Origin: Rhineura floridana
Lineage: Eukaryota > Chordata > Lepidosauria > Squamata > Rhineuridae
NCBI RefSeq assembly: GCF_030035675.1
Contig: NC_084485.1
Coordinates: 97,422,838-97,486,837, forward strand
Length of the DNA: 64,000 bases
Direction: 5' to 3'
Shown here in pieces: positions 1 through 11,258 of the stretch (positions are counted from its first letter, which is position 1; each line of letters starts with the position of its first letter). Position numbers and translations under genes: made by a program. The notes beneath the pieces were generated by a model that saw only the letters and a list, made by a program, of their open reading frames with translations, had not been told where the DNA came from and made no database searches.

Positions 1-78
1 GGGGGGGTGGCAGATCCCCTTAGTTGTTGTTGCTGTTATTTAACAGATTAATGAGGAAGGGGAGCAGAATGAAAGGGA
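1..78. other. Short 5' flank, nothing recognised
   Basis: Purine-rich sequence before the first SINE. No coding or repeat signal was recognised. Confidence 0.4.
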
Positions 79-86
79 CTAAGGAA

Positions 87-287
87 GGGGAAGGGCTGTA
101 ACTCAGTGGCAGAGAATCTACTTTGCATGCAGAAAGTCCCACATTCAATCCCCAGCATCTCTAGTTAGGACTGGATCTCTAGTTTGCACCCTCCTGAAAT
201 CCTGGAGAGCCACTGCCAGTCAGTGTAGACATTGCTGAGCTAGATGGACTGATGATCTGACTCAGCAAAAGGCAGCTTCCTATGTTC
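87..287 (+). mobile_element. tRNA-derived SINE, near full length
   Basis: The head has a pol III A-box-like stretch (GCTGTAACTCAGTGGCAGAG, from 95) and a B-box-like CATTCAATCC (from 142). It is followed by the conserved body and the tail GGCAGCTTCCTATGTTC. The 8-bp repeat CTAAGGAA lies on both sides (79-86 and 288-295) and is probably the target-site duplication. The same family recurs at 21271, 30024, 37174, 38826 and 41522. The tRNA-like head is not a functional tRNA gene because no cloverleaf can be closed. Confidence 0.85.
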
Positions 288-295
288 CTAAGGAA

Positions 296-1150
296 TTATT
301 TATTTATAATGAACGTATGTGAAATTGACTGCAAATAGCCCGTCCATCATTATATTGTTAGCACTGCAGAAATGATAAGGAATCAGGAAAGGTGAAATTT
401 TCGAAGAGAAAATTGCATTAATTCCAAGAGTTTTTATTCTTTTTGCAGTCATAAACCTGCCACAGAGCAAGATTTAAATGTCTGGTACCATATGTGTATT
501 ATTTTCATTGTTTAAATTGACTGTCTTCTGAAACAGAAACACATTGTATAACCAGAGTTTTCAAAACTTGGGCATATCAGATGAACTAGTTTTAAGTTAA
601 CAGGATTACCAAAACAATGTTTATTTTGTGTGCACAGAGCAGATTTTTCAGCTTGTGCCTTTGCTTTTTCCTTTGTTGTTCTCTTTTGGCAAAGAGGCAG
701 ATGGCTTGCTGCAGAGGACAGTACTTTTGTTATCCTAAATGGGGGCAGGGGGAGTGCTTATTAGTTGCAAGTCAAATTCTACCACTTCCCCTATGCTTTT
801 ATTTACCAAAGCAAAAGTAATAAATGATGACAACATTGAAAAGGCCTCTGGGAAGAAATAGTTCCCATTTGTTATGCAAGCATCCAATTTTTAGCATTAC
901 CTAAAATAATATTGCTGTATTAAAAATATAATCCTTTCTTTTTCAGAAAGAATATATTTATGGAATGTATTTGCAGAATAAAATGTATAGGGCATAGAAT
1001 GCTTTTCATATTACTTTCTCAATTTCTTTGTGGATTAATATTTAAAAAGACAAATCATGGTATGTTTGTTTTGAGAAATATCTTCTTGACACTTCTTAAA
1101 AGATTCTGAATGCCAGTCCCCAAAACATTTAGGGCCTAGCTATACATTAC
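296..1150. other. AT-rich intergenic stretch, nothing recognised
   Basis: Contains one 67-codon open frame (617-820) without homology signal, splice context or codon structure that I can support. No repeat family was recognised. Confidence 0.5.
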
Positions 1151-3125
1151 ATAGAATCATAGAAGAGTCGAGTTGAAATGGGCCTATGAGGCAATCGAGT
1201 CCAACCTCCTGCTCAATGCAGGAATCCAAATTAAAGCATGCCTGACAGGTGCCTGTCCAGCTGCCTCTTTAATACCTCCAGTATTGGACAGCTCACCATC
1301 TCCCTAGGGAATTGGTTCCATGGTTGTACTGCTCTAACAATTAGGAGGTTTCCTGATGTTCAGCCGAAATCTGGCTTCCTGTAAGTTGAGCCCATTATTC
1401 TGTGTCCTGCAGTCTGAAATGATCAAGAAGAGATTGTGGCCCTTCTTTGTGTGACAACCTTTCAAGTGCTTGAACAGTGCTATCCTATCTCCTTAGTCTT
1501 CTCTTCTCAAGGCTAAACATGCCCAGTTCTTTCAGTCTCTCCTCATAGAGTTTTGTTTCCAGTCCCTTAATCATCCTTGTTGCCCTCCTCTGAACCCCTT
1601 CCAATTTATCCGCATCCTTCTTAAAGTGTGGTGTCCAGAACTGGACACAGTACTCAAGATGAGGTCTAACATGTGCCAAATAGAGGGGAACCAATACTTC
1701 ACGCAATTTGGAAACTATACTTCTGTTAATGCAGCCTAAAATACATTTGCCTCTTTTGCAGCCACATTACATTGTTGGGCCATATTCATCTTGTGATTAA
1801 CAACAATCCCAAGAACCTTCTCTCATGTAGTATTGCTAAGTATCTCCCATCTTTTAACTGTGCACGTGGTTTCTTTTTCTCGGTGTACAACTTTGCACTT
1901 ATCCCTGTTAAATTTAATTCTGTTGTTTTCAGCCCAGTGCTCCAGCCTATCAAGATCGCTTTCAAATTTGTTTCTATCCTCTAAAGTATTAGCTATCCTT
2001 CCCAATTTTGTATCATCTGAAATTTGACAAGTATTTCCTGCACCTCCTCATCCAAATCATTAATAAAAATGTTGAAGAGTACTGGGCTCAGGACTGAACC
2101 CTGCAGTACCCTGCTCATTACCTCCTCCCAGTTTGAGAAGGAATCATTGATGAGCACCCTTTGACTATAATTCTGTAGCCAACTGTTGCTCCACCTGATA
2201 GTTGTTCCATCCAACCCATGTTTAGTTAGGTTACTAATCAGAATATCATGGGACACTTTGTCAAAAGCGTTGCTGAAGTCAAGATATATTATGTCCACAG
2301 CATTTCACCAGTGATTTGTTCTTGATAAATCCATGTTGGCTTCTAGTAATCATAGCATTTTTTCCAAGATACTTACAGACTGAGCACTTTATAATCTGCT
2401 CCAGAATTTTCCCAAGGATTGATGTCAGACTGTCTGGTCTGTAGTTCCCAGGTTCTTCCTTTTTGTCCTTTTTGAAGATAGGGACAATGTTAGTCCTCCT
2501 CCAGTCATCCAGCACTTCACCCATCTTCCATCTTTGTGAAAATAGCCAGTGGTTCCGAAAGTTCTTCAGTCAGTTCCTTCAATACTCTAGGATGTAGATT
2601 TGAACTCATTCAAAGTCACAGAACTCGTTCAAAGTGATTAGGTTTTCCTTGACCATTTGTCTATCAATTTCAAGCTGCAATCCTGCCCCTTCAACTTCAC
2701 ATTTGCCAGGAGTGCCATGGACCCTCTTTTGGGGGAAGACTGAGCCAAAGTAGGAACCAAGTACTTCTGTCTTTTCTTTGTCATCTGTTATCATTTTGCC
2801 ATCCTCACATAGCTGTATTATTATTGTTGTTGTTGTTGTTATTGTTATTATTGTCTTTATTTATACCCCACCATTTTTCCAAAACTGGAACTCATAGCGG
2901 CTTCCAGATAAAAAATACATTTCTTTTCTCTGTCTTTTACTATGGATGTACCTGAAGAAAGCTTTTTTGTTGCTTTTAGCATCCCTTGCTAGCCTCAGCT
3001 CATTCTCAGCTTTATTCTTCCTGATACCATCCCTGCAATTCTGTGCTACCTGTCTTCTGGGATATTATTTAAATTGTATTTTGGCATTATGATTGCTTTG
3101 TTCTTCTTTAGCTTTACTCTGATTT
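1151..3125 (-). mobile_element. CR1 LINE, antisense, 3' half with reverse transcriptase
   Basis: The 3' tip is seen in antisense at 1151 (ATAGAATCATAG, the CR1-type terminal ATTCTATG repeat). Reading up the minus strand gives the pieces of a CR1 polymerase: a C-terminal segment ([15 protein letters not shown], 1485-1706), palm segments (DIIYLDFSNAFDKVSHD and LFNIFINDLDEE, 1993-2298), a finger segment (WRRTNIVPIFKKDKKEEPGN, 2279-2524), and the linker before the polymerase (ITDDKEKTEVLGSYF, 2606-2794). Upstream of a small insertion the linker continues (ELRLARDAKSNKKAF, about 2950-3060). Frame changes separate the pieces, so the copy is dead. The endonuclease domain and ORF1 are missing. Confidence 0.9.
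2818..2925 (-). repeat. Short LINE 3'-tail fragment inserted in the CR1
   Basis: A TTGTTG/TTATT-rich tail followed by TTTATTTATACCCCACC splits the CR1 linker region; CR1-like coding resumes on either side. The TTTATTTATA(C)CCCACC start resembles the antisense 3' end of L2-type elements at 24373 and 55652. The exact edges are approximate. Confidence 0.5.
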
Positions 3126-3770
3126 TCGATACACCGAGTTAATGATCTGTACCGCAGTCTGCTCCTGGTCTTGTTGTCGCAGAAAGTATGGAAATTCTCC
3201 ATCTTCTGCTACCAATTATATGATCTATTTGATTCCTGTATTGACCATTTGGTGATGTCCATGTGTACAGTCGTCTTTTTGGTTGCTCAAAAAATGTGTT
3301 TGCAAGAAACAAATTATTGGCTTCACAGAATTCAATAAGTCTTTCTCTTGCTTCATTTCTGTCTTCTAAGCCGCATTTTTGCACAATTCCCAGTTCTTCT
3401 CTGTTCCCTACTTTTGCATTCCAGTCGCCCATGATCAGAGCTTGGAAAAGTTACTTTTTTGAACTACAACTCCCATCAGCCCCAGCCAGCATGGCCACTG
3501 GATTGGACTGATGGGAGTTGTAGTTCAAAAAAGTAACTTTTCCAACCTCTGCCCATGATTATCAAAACATCTTGTTTTGGTGTGTGATCAATTTCTTCCT
3601 GTACCTCTGCATAAAATCTTTCCAGTTCCTCTTCTTCTGCATTTGCCATTGGAGCATAGACTTGGATGATGGTTATGTTAATCGGTTTTCCGTTTAATCT
3701 CATTGATATCACTCACTCAGACCTTGCATTATAGCTCCTAATTGCTTTTGCTAGATCACTTCTCACTAAA
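3126..3770 (-). mobile_element. BovB/RTE LINE fragment: apurinic endonuclease domain
   Basis: The minus strand encodes an APE-type endonuclease stretch typical of BovB: upstream ISMRLNGKPINITIIQVYAP, EEIDHTPKQDVLIIMG, then GDWNAKVG, and downstream RRLYTWTSPNGQYRNQID, RWRISILSATTRPGAD and CGTDH. GDWN and the final DH correspond to catalytic motifs of the exonuclease-endonuclease-phosphatase fold. The two parts (3712-3553 and 3432-3139) are in register but split by a 116-bp inverted-repeat element inserted right at GDWN. BovB is an RTE-clade LINE shared by squamates and ruminants and is the classic case of horizontal transfer among vertebrates. The polymerase part is absent here. Confidence 0.9.
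3436..3551. mobile_element. 116-bp palindromic hAT-like MITE with 8-bp target duplication
   Basis: The left end reads CAGAGCTTGGAAAAGTTACT and the right end is its near-perfect inverse (ending TTTTCCAACCTCTG). The two arms cover almost the whole element, making it a foldback. It is flanked by the identical 8-mer CCCATGAT (3428-3435 and 3552-3559), the duplication size of hAT transposons. It sits inside the BovB endonuclease and so is younger than that insertion. One arm of the same family is embedded at about 25741-25790. Confidence 0.9.
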
Positions 3771-3816
3771 TTTAATTAAATCATTAAATTTGTATAAATA
3801 AATAAGTAGATAGATA

Positions 3817-4040
3817 ATGGGCTCAGGTTACAGGATTTCAGCTGAACATCAGGAAAAAAATTCCTAACTGTTAGAGCAGTATGACAATGGAACCAATTAC
3901 CTCGGGAGGTGGTGGGCTGTCCAACACGGGAGGCATTCAAGAGGCAGTTGGACAGCCTGTCGGGTATGCTTTACGTTAGATTCCTGCATCGAGCAGAGGA
4001 TTGGACTCAATGGCCTTATAGGCCCCTTCCAACTCTACTA
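3817..4040 (+). mobile_element. CR1 LINE 3' end, split by the Vingi-like insertion
   Basis: Contains the familiar CR1 3' region: AGCAGTATGACAATGGAACC, GGTGGTGGGCTGTCC, and the final CCTTCCAACTCTACTA. The CR1 tail resumes at 9807 (CTCTACTATTTTATAATTG), after the Vingi-like element. About 50 bases before it (3770-3816) are an AT-rich simple tail. Confidence 0.85.
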
Positions 4041-4159
4041 GTAGTCATAGTAGTTTATTTACAGTCATAGACCCATAAATAGGACATAGGAAATAAAAAA
4101 CAATGTAAGTTTTACAAAATGAATTGTACAATAAAGGAAAACACAAACAGAATAAAATA

Positions 4160-7100
4160 CTACAAACAAGGCAGGGAAATACGTTTCTGCTGAGCTGCGT
4201 ATACAAACTTAGCTACTTGGATGGTAATTTCTCTATCAAAACCAGACAGCAGGTAAGCAATAATAACTTCGGGCGATTTGTGAGAAACTTTCTGCAGTAT
4301 GTTTTGAAGAAACTTATTGTGAATCTGAGCATACAGAGGACAAAAAAGGAGACTATGTTGAAGGGTTTCAATAATACCAGCACCGCAGGGGCAAATACGT
4401 TGATCATAAGGGACCCCCCTAAACCTCCCTTCCAATAATGCAGAATATAAGGAGTTAAACCTGGCTTTAGAAAAGGCTAGACGTAATTTAGGAATTATAA
4501 GCAGATCTAGGTAGGGGTTAAGCTTTCCAGGTTGGAAATTTAGATTCAAATACAATGGGGAGCATGTTTTAGAAGCCAAAGCAATTGAAGTCTGATAGTC
4601 AATATCCTTAAATCGCGTACGGATTAAGGCTAATGCATCGCTTGGTGATTGAGATGCTAAGTATTCCCTAGAAAGACCCATTTGCCGCAATTTCAGTTCT
4701 AATTTACTGTTCCAATTAGAGGGCCAGTTGTTATTCCAGAATAAGGCTAATAAACCATTTGTGATATTGGTTGCTATTTTAACCCAAAATTTAACAGTTG
4801 TCAACCAAGCCTGACATTCCATTGATATAAACCCACACTCTAGTCTAAGCACCGCCGAAGGGACACATCTAGGAACGCCCATTAAGCGGCGTAAAAAAGA
4901 AGAGAGAACGGCTTCAACGGAAGTATCCAGGGAGTGTATCCATATTGGGACTCCATATAAAATTTGAGGCAAAATTTTATTTTTAAATATCTGGATAATC
5001 GCTGGAATAAAGTGTCCCCCTTTAAGATAAAAATATCGAATCAGACACTTTAAGGAGTTCTTAGCTCTCATTATCACCATTCTAATATGAAAAGACCAAT
5101 TCAACGAAGAGTGGAAAGTGATACCAAGGTATTTATAGTGATTTACTTGTTCTATTAGATGACCATTAATTGTCCAAACTGGAGTATTTCTTCGATTGGA
5201 GAACACTAAGATTTTCGTTTTATCATAGTTTATAGTTAAACGGTTCTCTATACAGTAGGACATAAACGCCTTAAGCATGCGTTTTAGGCCTACCTTCGAT
5301 AAAGAAAGAAGCACCGCATCGTCAGCATATAATAACAATGGGCATCTCACGTCCGCGATCTTGGGGATATGAAAGTCATAAGAAAGGCAACGCTCATTCA
5401 AATCATTTAAAAATAAATTAAAAAGTAGCGGAGCTAAAATACAGCCCTGTCTCACCCCTGTAGTCGTGGGAATAGAATTTGTTAACTCACCATCCTTTCC
5501 ACAGTGTACTCGTAAAGATGTCTGTTGGTGCATGTGATATATCAGAAATAAAAGTCTTTTATCAATGGTGGTTTTTGATAATTTAGTCCATAAAATATCA
5601 CGGGGAATCGAATTGAATGCGGCCTTTAAATCGATAAAAGTGACATACAAACCGTTGCCCTTATGTTTGCTATACTTTTCCGCAAGATGGTGTAAAATAA
5701 GACAATGATCTAAAGCAGAGACCCCCTTTCTAAATCCTGCTTGTTCCCTACCAAGGATATTTTGTTCCTCCATCCAAGACTGAAGCTTTCCTTTCAAATA
5801 AGAAGCATATAATTTTGCAGTTACAGAAAGAAGGCTAATGGGACGATATTTAGAGGGATCCCCTCTATCCCCATTTTTATAAATGGGGATAACTATAGCT
5901 TCCCGCCAAGATGACGGAAAGAGGGCCGTTGCATTGAGCCTAGTAAACAATTCCACAAGTGGAGGAACCCACCAGTCTTGGAATTTTTTTAATAAATCAG
6001 GAGGAATATTATCAGATCCCGGCGCTTTACCTAGTTTTAACCCAGCAATCAACGTCCTTAGCTCGTTTTGATTGACGGGCAGCCAAGTCGGAAGCAGAGA
6101 AGGATCATAAGGCAAAGAAGAGATAGGGACCTTAGGGCAGTCATTATTATATAGAGATGAAAAATAACCTTCCCAAATTTGGGGAGAGATGTTACACAGT
6201 ATCACTCGCGCAGATCTAAAAGCATTCAAAATTACAGATCAGAATTTCTTTGAGTCTTTAGACCTAGAAGCATGAATGAGGCAGTTCCACTCCTCTTTAA
6301 CTGCTTGTTTCTTTTTAAAGGCTAAGGTTGCTTTGTATTTACTTTTAATTAGAAAATACTCTGGGGGCAAATGGTTCATTTGTTGCTGGCGATATTTTAA
6401 ATATACAGATATTAACTGTCGTTTAAGCAAAAGACAGTCTTTGTCAAACCATTTGGGACCCCTGTTCTTACGGACCCTAGAACCGTCCAACAGGGGGGAT
6501 AGAATATTTTTCAACCTAAGGATTAGGGAATCATATACATTAAGAGGTGCCTCCAGAGAAACGAAGTTCATTAAATGGGCCCAAATAGCCAAGGCATTTG
6601 GCGATAGCAAGAATTCTTCTATCTTAGAGGCTAAAAGAGGCATCCATATGGGTCTCTTATAGTAAGAGTGAGAAAAGTTTGCTATAGGGTTATAATTGAA
6701 AGGTAAACGGAACCTTTCAGCAATATGACAAGAAAAACTAAGAGGGAGATGGTCACTATTTAGTTGAGAATCTATAGTGAATTTTTCTATCTGGGTAAGT
6801 AAATTATGAGATATTAACGCATAATCAATTACGCTACTTCCAATCTTAGATATAAACGTGTATTCTGCACAATCATCTACATGCTCGAGACCATTCAGGA
6901 TGATGAGGTGGTGAGAAGCTACAAAACGAGCTAAACAAATTCCTCTGCTGTTAATCTTTGAGTCTTTCGATTTCCTGGTAATGGGAAAAGCAGAGTAGTC
7001 ACATTCTTCGCCACGCCATAATTTGGAAGAAAGCAAAGCGCTGTTGTTAGAACCTATCCTTGTATTAAAATCGCCCATGATTATTAACTGGGCACGAGGA

Positions 7101-7597
7101 TGAGCTGACTCAAGATCTAATATATACTGATCGAACTCATCCCAACGTTGATCAAGGGAATTGCGCGTCACCATAGGAGTCATATATACATTAATAAGCA
7201 GTAATGAAAGTACATCGAAATCCATTACAACTGCCATCGCAAAGGATTTCAGTGGCTGAAGATAGGATACTTGAATATCCAAGGAGGTGGAGATAAAAAT
7301 CGCCAAACCCCCTGCTGCTCTGCCTTTCGTAGGAGGTGACGCTGGAAGGTGTATTGTAAAAAAACCATTAAGATAGGGTTTGTAAGTAATCCAGGTCTCT
7401 TGAAGAAGAATGATATCATAACTAGAAAGGTAAGTGATCCACTCTTGATCATTTGACTTAGCATTCCATCCTGCGATATTCCAAGAGAGGTAATGTAGAG
7501 AGCGCTTGACTGAAGAAGAAATATTGGAAGCCTTAGGATGTGGAATAGGAGACTTTGAAAAAGTTGGGGGAGCACACTCAAGAGTAGAGTGAGATTG
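4160..7597 (-). pseudogene. Vingi-like LINE copy 1, ORF2 (endonuclease-reverse transcriptase)
   Basis: Opens directly after the ORF1 TGA, in the same frame, with no nearby Met. The APE endonuclease shows LSWNIAGW, LLQETW, IIMGDFNTRIG and NSDHLPL. The polymerase shows the motif 0-2 region YRPISLLSV and LGREQAGFRKG, then FIDLKAAF, GVRQGCILAPLLFNLF and the catalytic YADDA (about plus 5320). A C-terminal Cys/His motif CPCGAGIIETLQHSLLFC is the zinc-binding type found after LINE polymerases. Breaks: one extra base in a run of eight T (plus 7362-7369 region) and one in-frame TGA (6239-6241), otherwise open. There is no RNase H domain. Only three changes in 5.8 kb make this a young copy. Confidence 0.85.
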
Positions 7598-9366
7598 TCA
7601 ATTGAGTTCCGTTATTTGGTTTAAAGAACCTGCGGCATCACTAAAAACTGCTCCGTTATTGATGCGATAAGGCTGCTTTATGTTAAGACCAGTTGAAGAG
7701 GTTAACGAACTCCTTTTTGCAGAAGGTGATCCAAGTTCTTCTGGGTACAGGAATCTAGTTCTGACCCATTCCTCTCCGGCCTGTAAAGGAGTATTTACTT
7801 TGTGATGTCTAGTGTAACTATCCAGAGTACTTAGCTGTGGAAGATTAGCCGATAACGTTTGAGTAGAGAGCGTCGTTTCTAATGGAACCTGGTCCAAGAT
7901 TCTAAGTCTATAAATCAGGTTGAAAAGCTTGTTGATTAACGACGCTCTTTCAGTCTCAGGTAACGATGAGTATATTTCCGCAAGCTGGCTTTCTTCAGGT
8001 TCCATTTCCTGAGATAATGCCCCAGGTATATGTAAAAGATCCTCCGTCTTATGATGGCTATTTGCCCTGGGGAAGTAGTCATATAAAGGCGGCGAGCGGA
8101 CAGTAGTGGTTGAATCGGAGACTGATGGCGTGATACTGCAGTGAATATGTGGAATAGTAGGTATTACCAATGGTAAAGGGGGAGACAAATTTAAATAGAA
8201 TCTCTGCACAGAGAAGCCCATTCTACCCAGGGAATTCCTTATTTGGAAAATTTGATTGGCCAAAACACGCGAGTGACAAGTAATAATCAGGCGCCATTCG
8301 TAAGGTGTGAATGAAATAATTTTCATAGTTCTTATAAAACTCATACGTCGAGGAATACTCATAGCTTGACCAATACGCATGTCCAAAAAGGGAATACTGG
8401 GTATCGAGTGACACTTTTCTTTAGCTATAGATTTATAGGAGATAGCCAATTTATCAGCTTGTAGAAGTAATTTCCACGGTGGCGGAGAATAACAGTTAGA
8501 AACCCTCCTAGAGAACTGAGGGCCACACGTAGGCAGATCGTTACACTCTTCCTCATCACTCATGTGATTGAGACCCCTAGAGTTCAATAGTGAGTTGGAG
8601 TCAACAGATCTTGAGGTACAGCGATAACTCTTGTTTGACATGTAAGATTTCTTTTGAAAGGACCTCGATTTTTGTGGTTCCAGCAGCTTAAACAAGGGCT
8701 TAAAATTCATCTTATTAGAAAAGTCAGTTTTGGGATTTTTGATGTTTTTAGGTTTCTTGACCTTCTCTGTAATGTGCAGATTCCTCTTAGTTCTTTTCTT
8801 ATTCTTGCCCGAGAAGTTTGAGGAATCACTCTGAAGGCCCTGAGAAGTATGATTAAATGACTGAAACGCCTGGACCAGCGTAATAAGTAATTGATTAGTT
8901 TCTGAGATGTAAGCTTTAACAAGTTTTAGTTCATCAAGCAGTAATGTCTGGTCTATCTGATCAGCAGCCTGAGCAGAGGAAACTTGCTCCTTCCTTTTGT
9001 CAGAAGGGGGGATATAGGCCCCCTGGATAGGTGGAAAGAATCAATAGTTAGAAAGGACGTAGGAGAAGCTTCATTATATGAATTTAATGAATGATTAAAT
9101 CCAGCATCTTGTAACTCCTCTGCGAGATTTTTGGACGTCGGAAAGTTTAAAATAGGGTTAACGGAAAGCGGATGTTCTAACGTCCAATCATGTGAACTAG
9201 CCCTCGGGGAGTTCAGTTGTGCTCTTAAAGGTAGCAGCTGATCTAACTTGCTTGTATCAGGAACAGAAGAAAAAAAACTTGTGATTTTAGACTGCATAGT
9301 TTTAACTGCTCCATCATCCTCAGGGGGGAATCCGAGCAACTGAAGCTTTCTCCTTGTCATTGCCAT
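7598..9366 (-). pseudogene. Vingi-like LINE copy 1, ORF1 (putative RNA-binding protein)
   Basis: The start is the ATG at 9366 (MAMTRRKLQLLGF). It reads to about 9035 in one frame and then, after one frame change near 9035, continues in a second frame through ...SDKRKEQ..., a helical stretch (DQTLLLDELKLVKAYISETN) and a basic segment (GKNKKRTKRN) to TELN and TGA at 7600-7598. Total is about 589 codons. I see no zinc knuckle. A segment around KIISFTPYEWRLIITCHSRV could form a nucleic-acid-binding fold, but that is a guess. By analogy with other LINEs the product would coat the element RNA. The last residues (TELN before the TGA) are matched by SELD before the TGA in copy 2, which fixes the ORF1 end. 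Confidence 0.65.
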
Positions 9367-9806
9367 TTAAAAAACTCACACCCAAAAGAAAAGGAAAAAT
9401 AAAGGTTTAAAAACTCCAGTAAGCTTCAGAACAGCAATCACTATTCCACAAGAACAAGAGTGTTTGAGTTCAAAGTCCTTAAAGTACTGCATTCGGCCAA
9501 TAAAACAGTTGTAAAGCAATAAAACTGTCTCCAGAGTTAATGTCAGCAACGCCCATTTAACTATATCCATAACTCCGAAAAGGGAGTAACTCCGAAAAGG
9601 GAGAGACCCGAGGATTAAAAAGATTTTCAGATAAAATGTAAATGAATATAGATATAAAATTCCCCTTTAGAGGTCTCACACTCAAGAATAGTTTGGAGAA
9701 AAAGTTACCAAGAAAATAAAGATAAAAAGGAATAAAAAAGGGAGTAAGCACGAGCCCAAAAAAAATACGTCTTACCAGAAGAGAAACCAAAACGGAAGTT
9801 TTTCAG

Positions 9807-9835
9807 CTCTACTATTTTATAATTGTAATTGTCCT
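9807..9835 (+). mobile_element. CR1 3' tail, continuation after the insertion
   Basis: Starts with the duplicated CTCTACTA and runs into TTTTATAATTGTAATTG, a decayed form of the CR1 terminal ATTCTATG repeat. It is the distal part of the CR1 that begins at 3817. Confidence 0.7.
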
Positions 9836-10264
9836 TTTAATACCCTATCTGAAGCTTTTGTAGGGTTTTGAATCTTCTTAATAGTCAGCCATAGGTTACA
9901 TCCTTTCAGGAGTTAATTATATATAGAAATACTTTATGTCATAAGAGGGTACAGCTAGACAGACCGTGGTCTTCATGACAAGGCCACAGAGAACTATGTG
10001 GCACTGTACAGATGCCAAGTATCTTAAGTGCATGAGATCAGCACAGGAACAACCAGCTATCTCTCTTGGCTAGTTGCCACTTCTTTGAAGTCAGACTATG
10101 GGCTTGCAAGTTCAAGGGCATGGGAATGGAATTTGAAGGACAATGACAAGCTTCAGCAAATTACCACAGTGATAGCGGATGGTGGCAGCCTGCTAACGCT
10201 TGACGTATCTGGGAATGGTATGGGAGTAGCTGGATGACATCATAGTTATATCCTTTGGCAGCTT
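9836..10264. other. Intergenic stretch, nothing recognised
   Basis: No convincing coding sequence or repeat family. The 69-codon open frame at 10028-10237 has no recognisable motif. Confidence 0.45.
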
Positions 10265-10790
10265 ACTATTTATTTATTTATTTATTGCATTTATATACCA
10301 CCTCATAGTCTAAGCTCTCTGGGTGGTTTACAACAATTAACATTAAAAACAAGTATAAAATGTAAACCGTACCAAATTAAAACCCATAAAAATCAATAGG
10401 CAAGTTAAAACACATGCTATTCACACATTATGAACTTGAGAGAAGTGGAAAGTCTTGACCTCGTGCCGAAAAGATAACAGTGTTGGTGACAGGTGCACCT
10501 CATCATTCCATAATTTGGAAACCACCACTGAGAAGGCCCTCTCCCTTGTTGCCAGCCTCCCACCTTCCTGCAGAGTAGGCACCCAGAGGAGGGTCTTGGA
10601 TGTTGAGTGTAGTGTACGGGTGGGTTTGTGTCGGGAGAGGCGTTCCATCAGGTATTGTGGTCATAATCTGTGTAAGGCTTTATAGGTTAAAACCAGCACT
10701 TTGAATCGAGCTTGGAAACATACAGGCAGCCAATGCAAGTGGGCCAGAATCAGGTTCATATGTCCGAACTATCTGGTCCCTAGCCAGAAA
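10265..10790 (-). mobile_element. L2-type LINE 3' fragment, antisense
   Basis: The antisense 3' end (TTTATTTATTTATTGC, then the reverse of the family's GTAAACCACCCAGAG end) is followed by the end of a polymerase ORF: RAFSVVVSKLWND and LLSFRHEVKTFHFSQ (10421-10648). It is the same L2 subfamily as the longer copy at 11259 but heavily 5'-truncated. Confidence 0.85.
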
Positions 10791-11025
10791 GAATGAAACA
10801 GGCTTGAGATATGCAGTTGGCCGGAAGAAGCCAAGGGGGGAAACTCACTTTAAATGCTAGCACTATCTGGCATGCTCCTCCATGTCTATGTATATATTTT
10901 CAACTAAAAAGATACCAGAAAAATACCATTGGTGATTCTGCTAGCAGGATCACCGTTCTTAGCATAGCACAATAACCAAATTCAATAGGCTGAGCTTGAG
11001 AAAGACATTGTGCAAGCTTTAACAC

Positions 11026-11160
11026 AGGGGGAGCCAATGTGATACCCTTCAGATGTTTTGGACTACAACTCCCATCCTCCCTGGCTATTGGCCATGCTAA
11101 CTGGGGCTGATGAGAGTTGTAGTTCACAACATCTGGAAGGCACCATGTTGACTACCCCTA
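11026..11160. mobile_element. hAT-like MITE (CAGGGG...CCCCT type)
   Basis: The left end is CAGGGGGAGCCAATGTGATA and the inverse right end is CACCATGTTGACTACCCCT. Each carries the inner motif ATCTGGA or CAGATG and ACTACAACTCCCATC or its inverse. Relatives are at 18370, 21884, 40300 and 55557. I do not see a clean target duplication. Confidence 0.65.
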
Positions 11161-11258
11161 CTCTAGCTCAACCACTGTTATACCTGGTGACATTTAAGCT
11201 TGTGTGCTACTTCTTATGCAGCAATGTCAACTCTGAAACGTCTTGTGCTGCCATTATG

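Larger units (their letters stand above)
4041..9806 (-). mobile_element. Full-length Vingi/Ingi-like APE-type LINE, copy 1
   Basis: A complete non-LTR retrotransposon of about 5.77 kb on the minus strand: 5' UTR (9806-9367), ORF1 (9366-7598), ORF2 with endonuclease and polymerase (7597-4160), short 3' UTR and a TAAATAAA-type tail. The 8-mer CTCTACTA flanks it (4033-4040 and 9807-9814), both within a CR1 3' end. The 3' end GGGTCTATGACTGTAAATAAA (minus strand) closely matches the end of copy 2 at 35823. Assignment to the Vingi/Ingi side of the I group is my recollection of the family's protein style and is less certain than the APE-type LINE call. About three coding breaks suggest a fairly recent copy. 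Confidence 0.85.

Noticed and set aside
87-160. tRNA gene
   Set aside because: Box A and B words are present, but the region continues into the SINE body and no acceptor or anticodon stem can be closed; it recurs as a dispersed repeat.
7249-7581. 110-codon antisense frame as a separate gene
   Set aside because: It is an out-of-phase reading of the start of the Vingi-like ORF2 endonuclease domain, next to the eight-T run.
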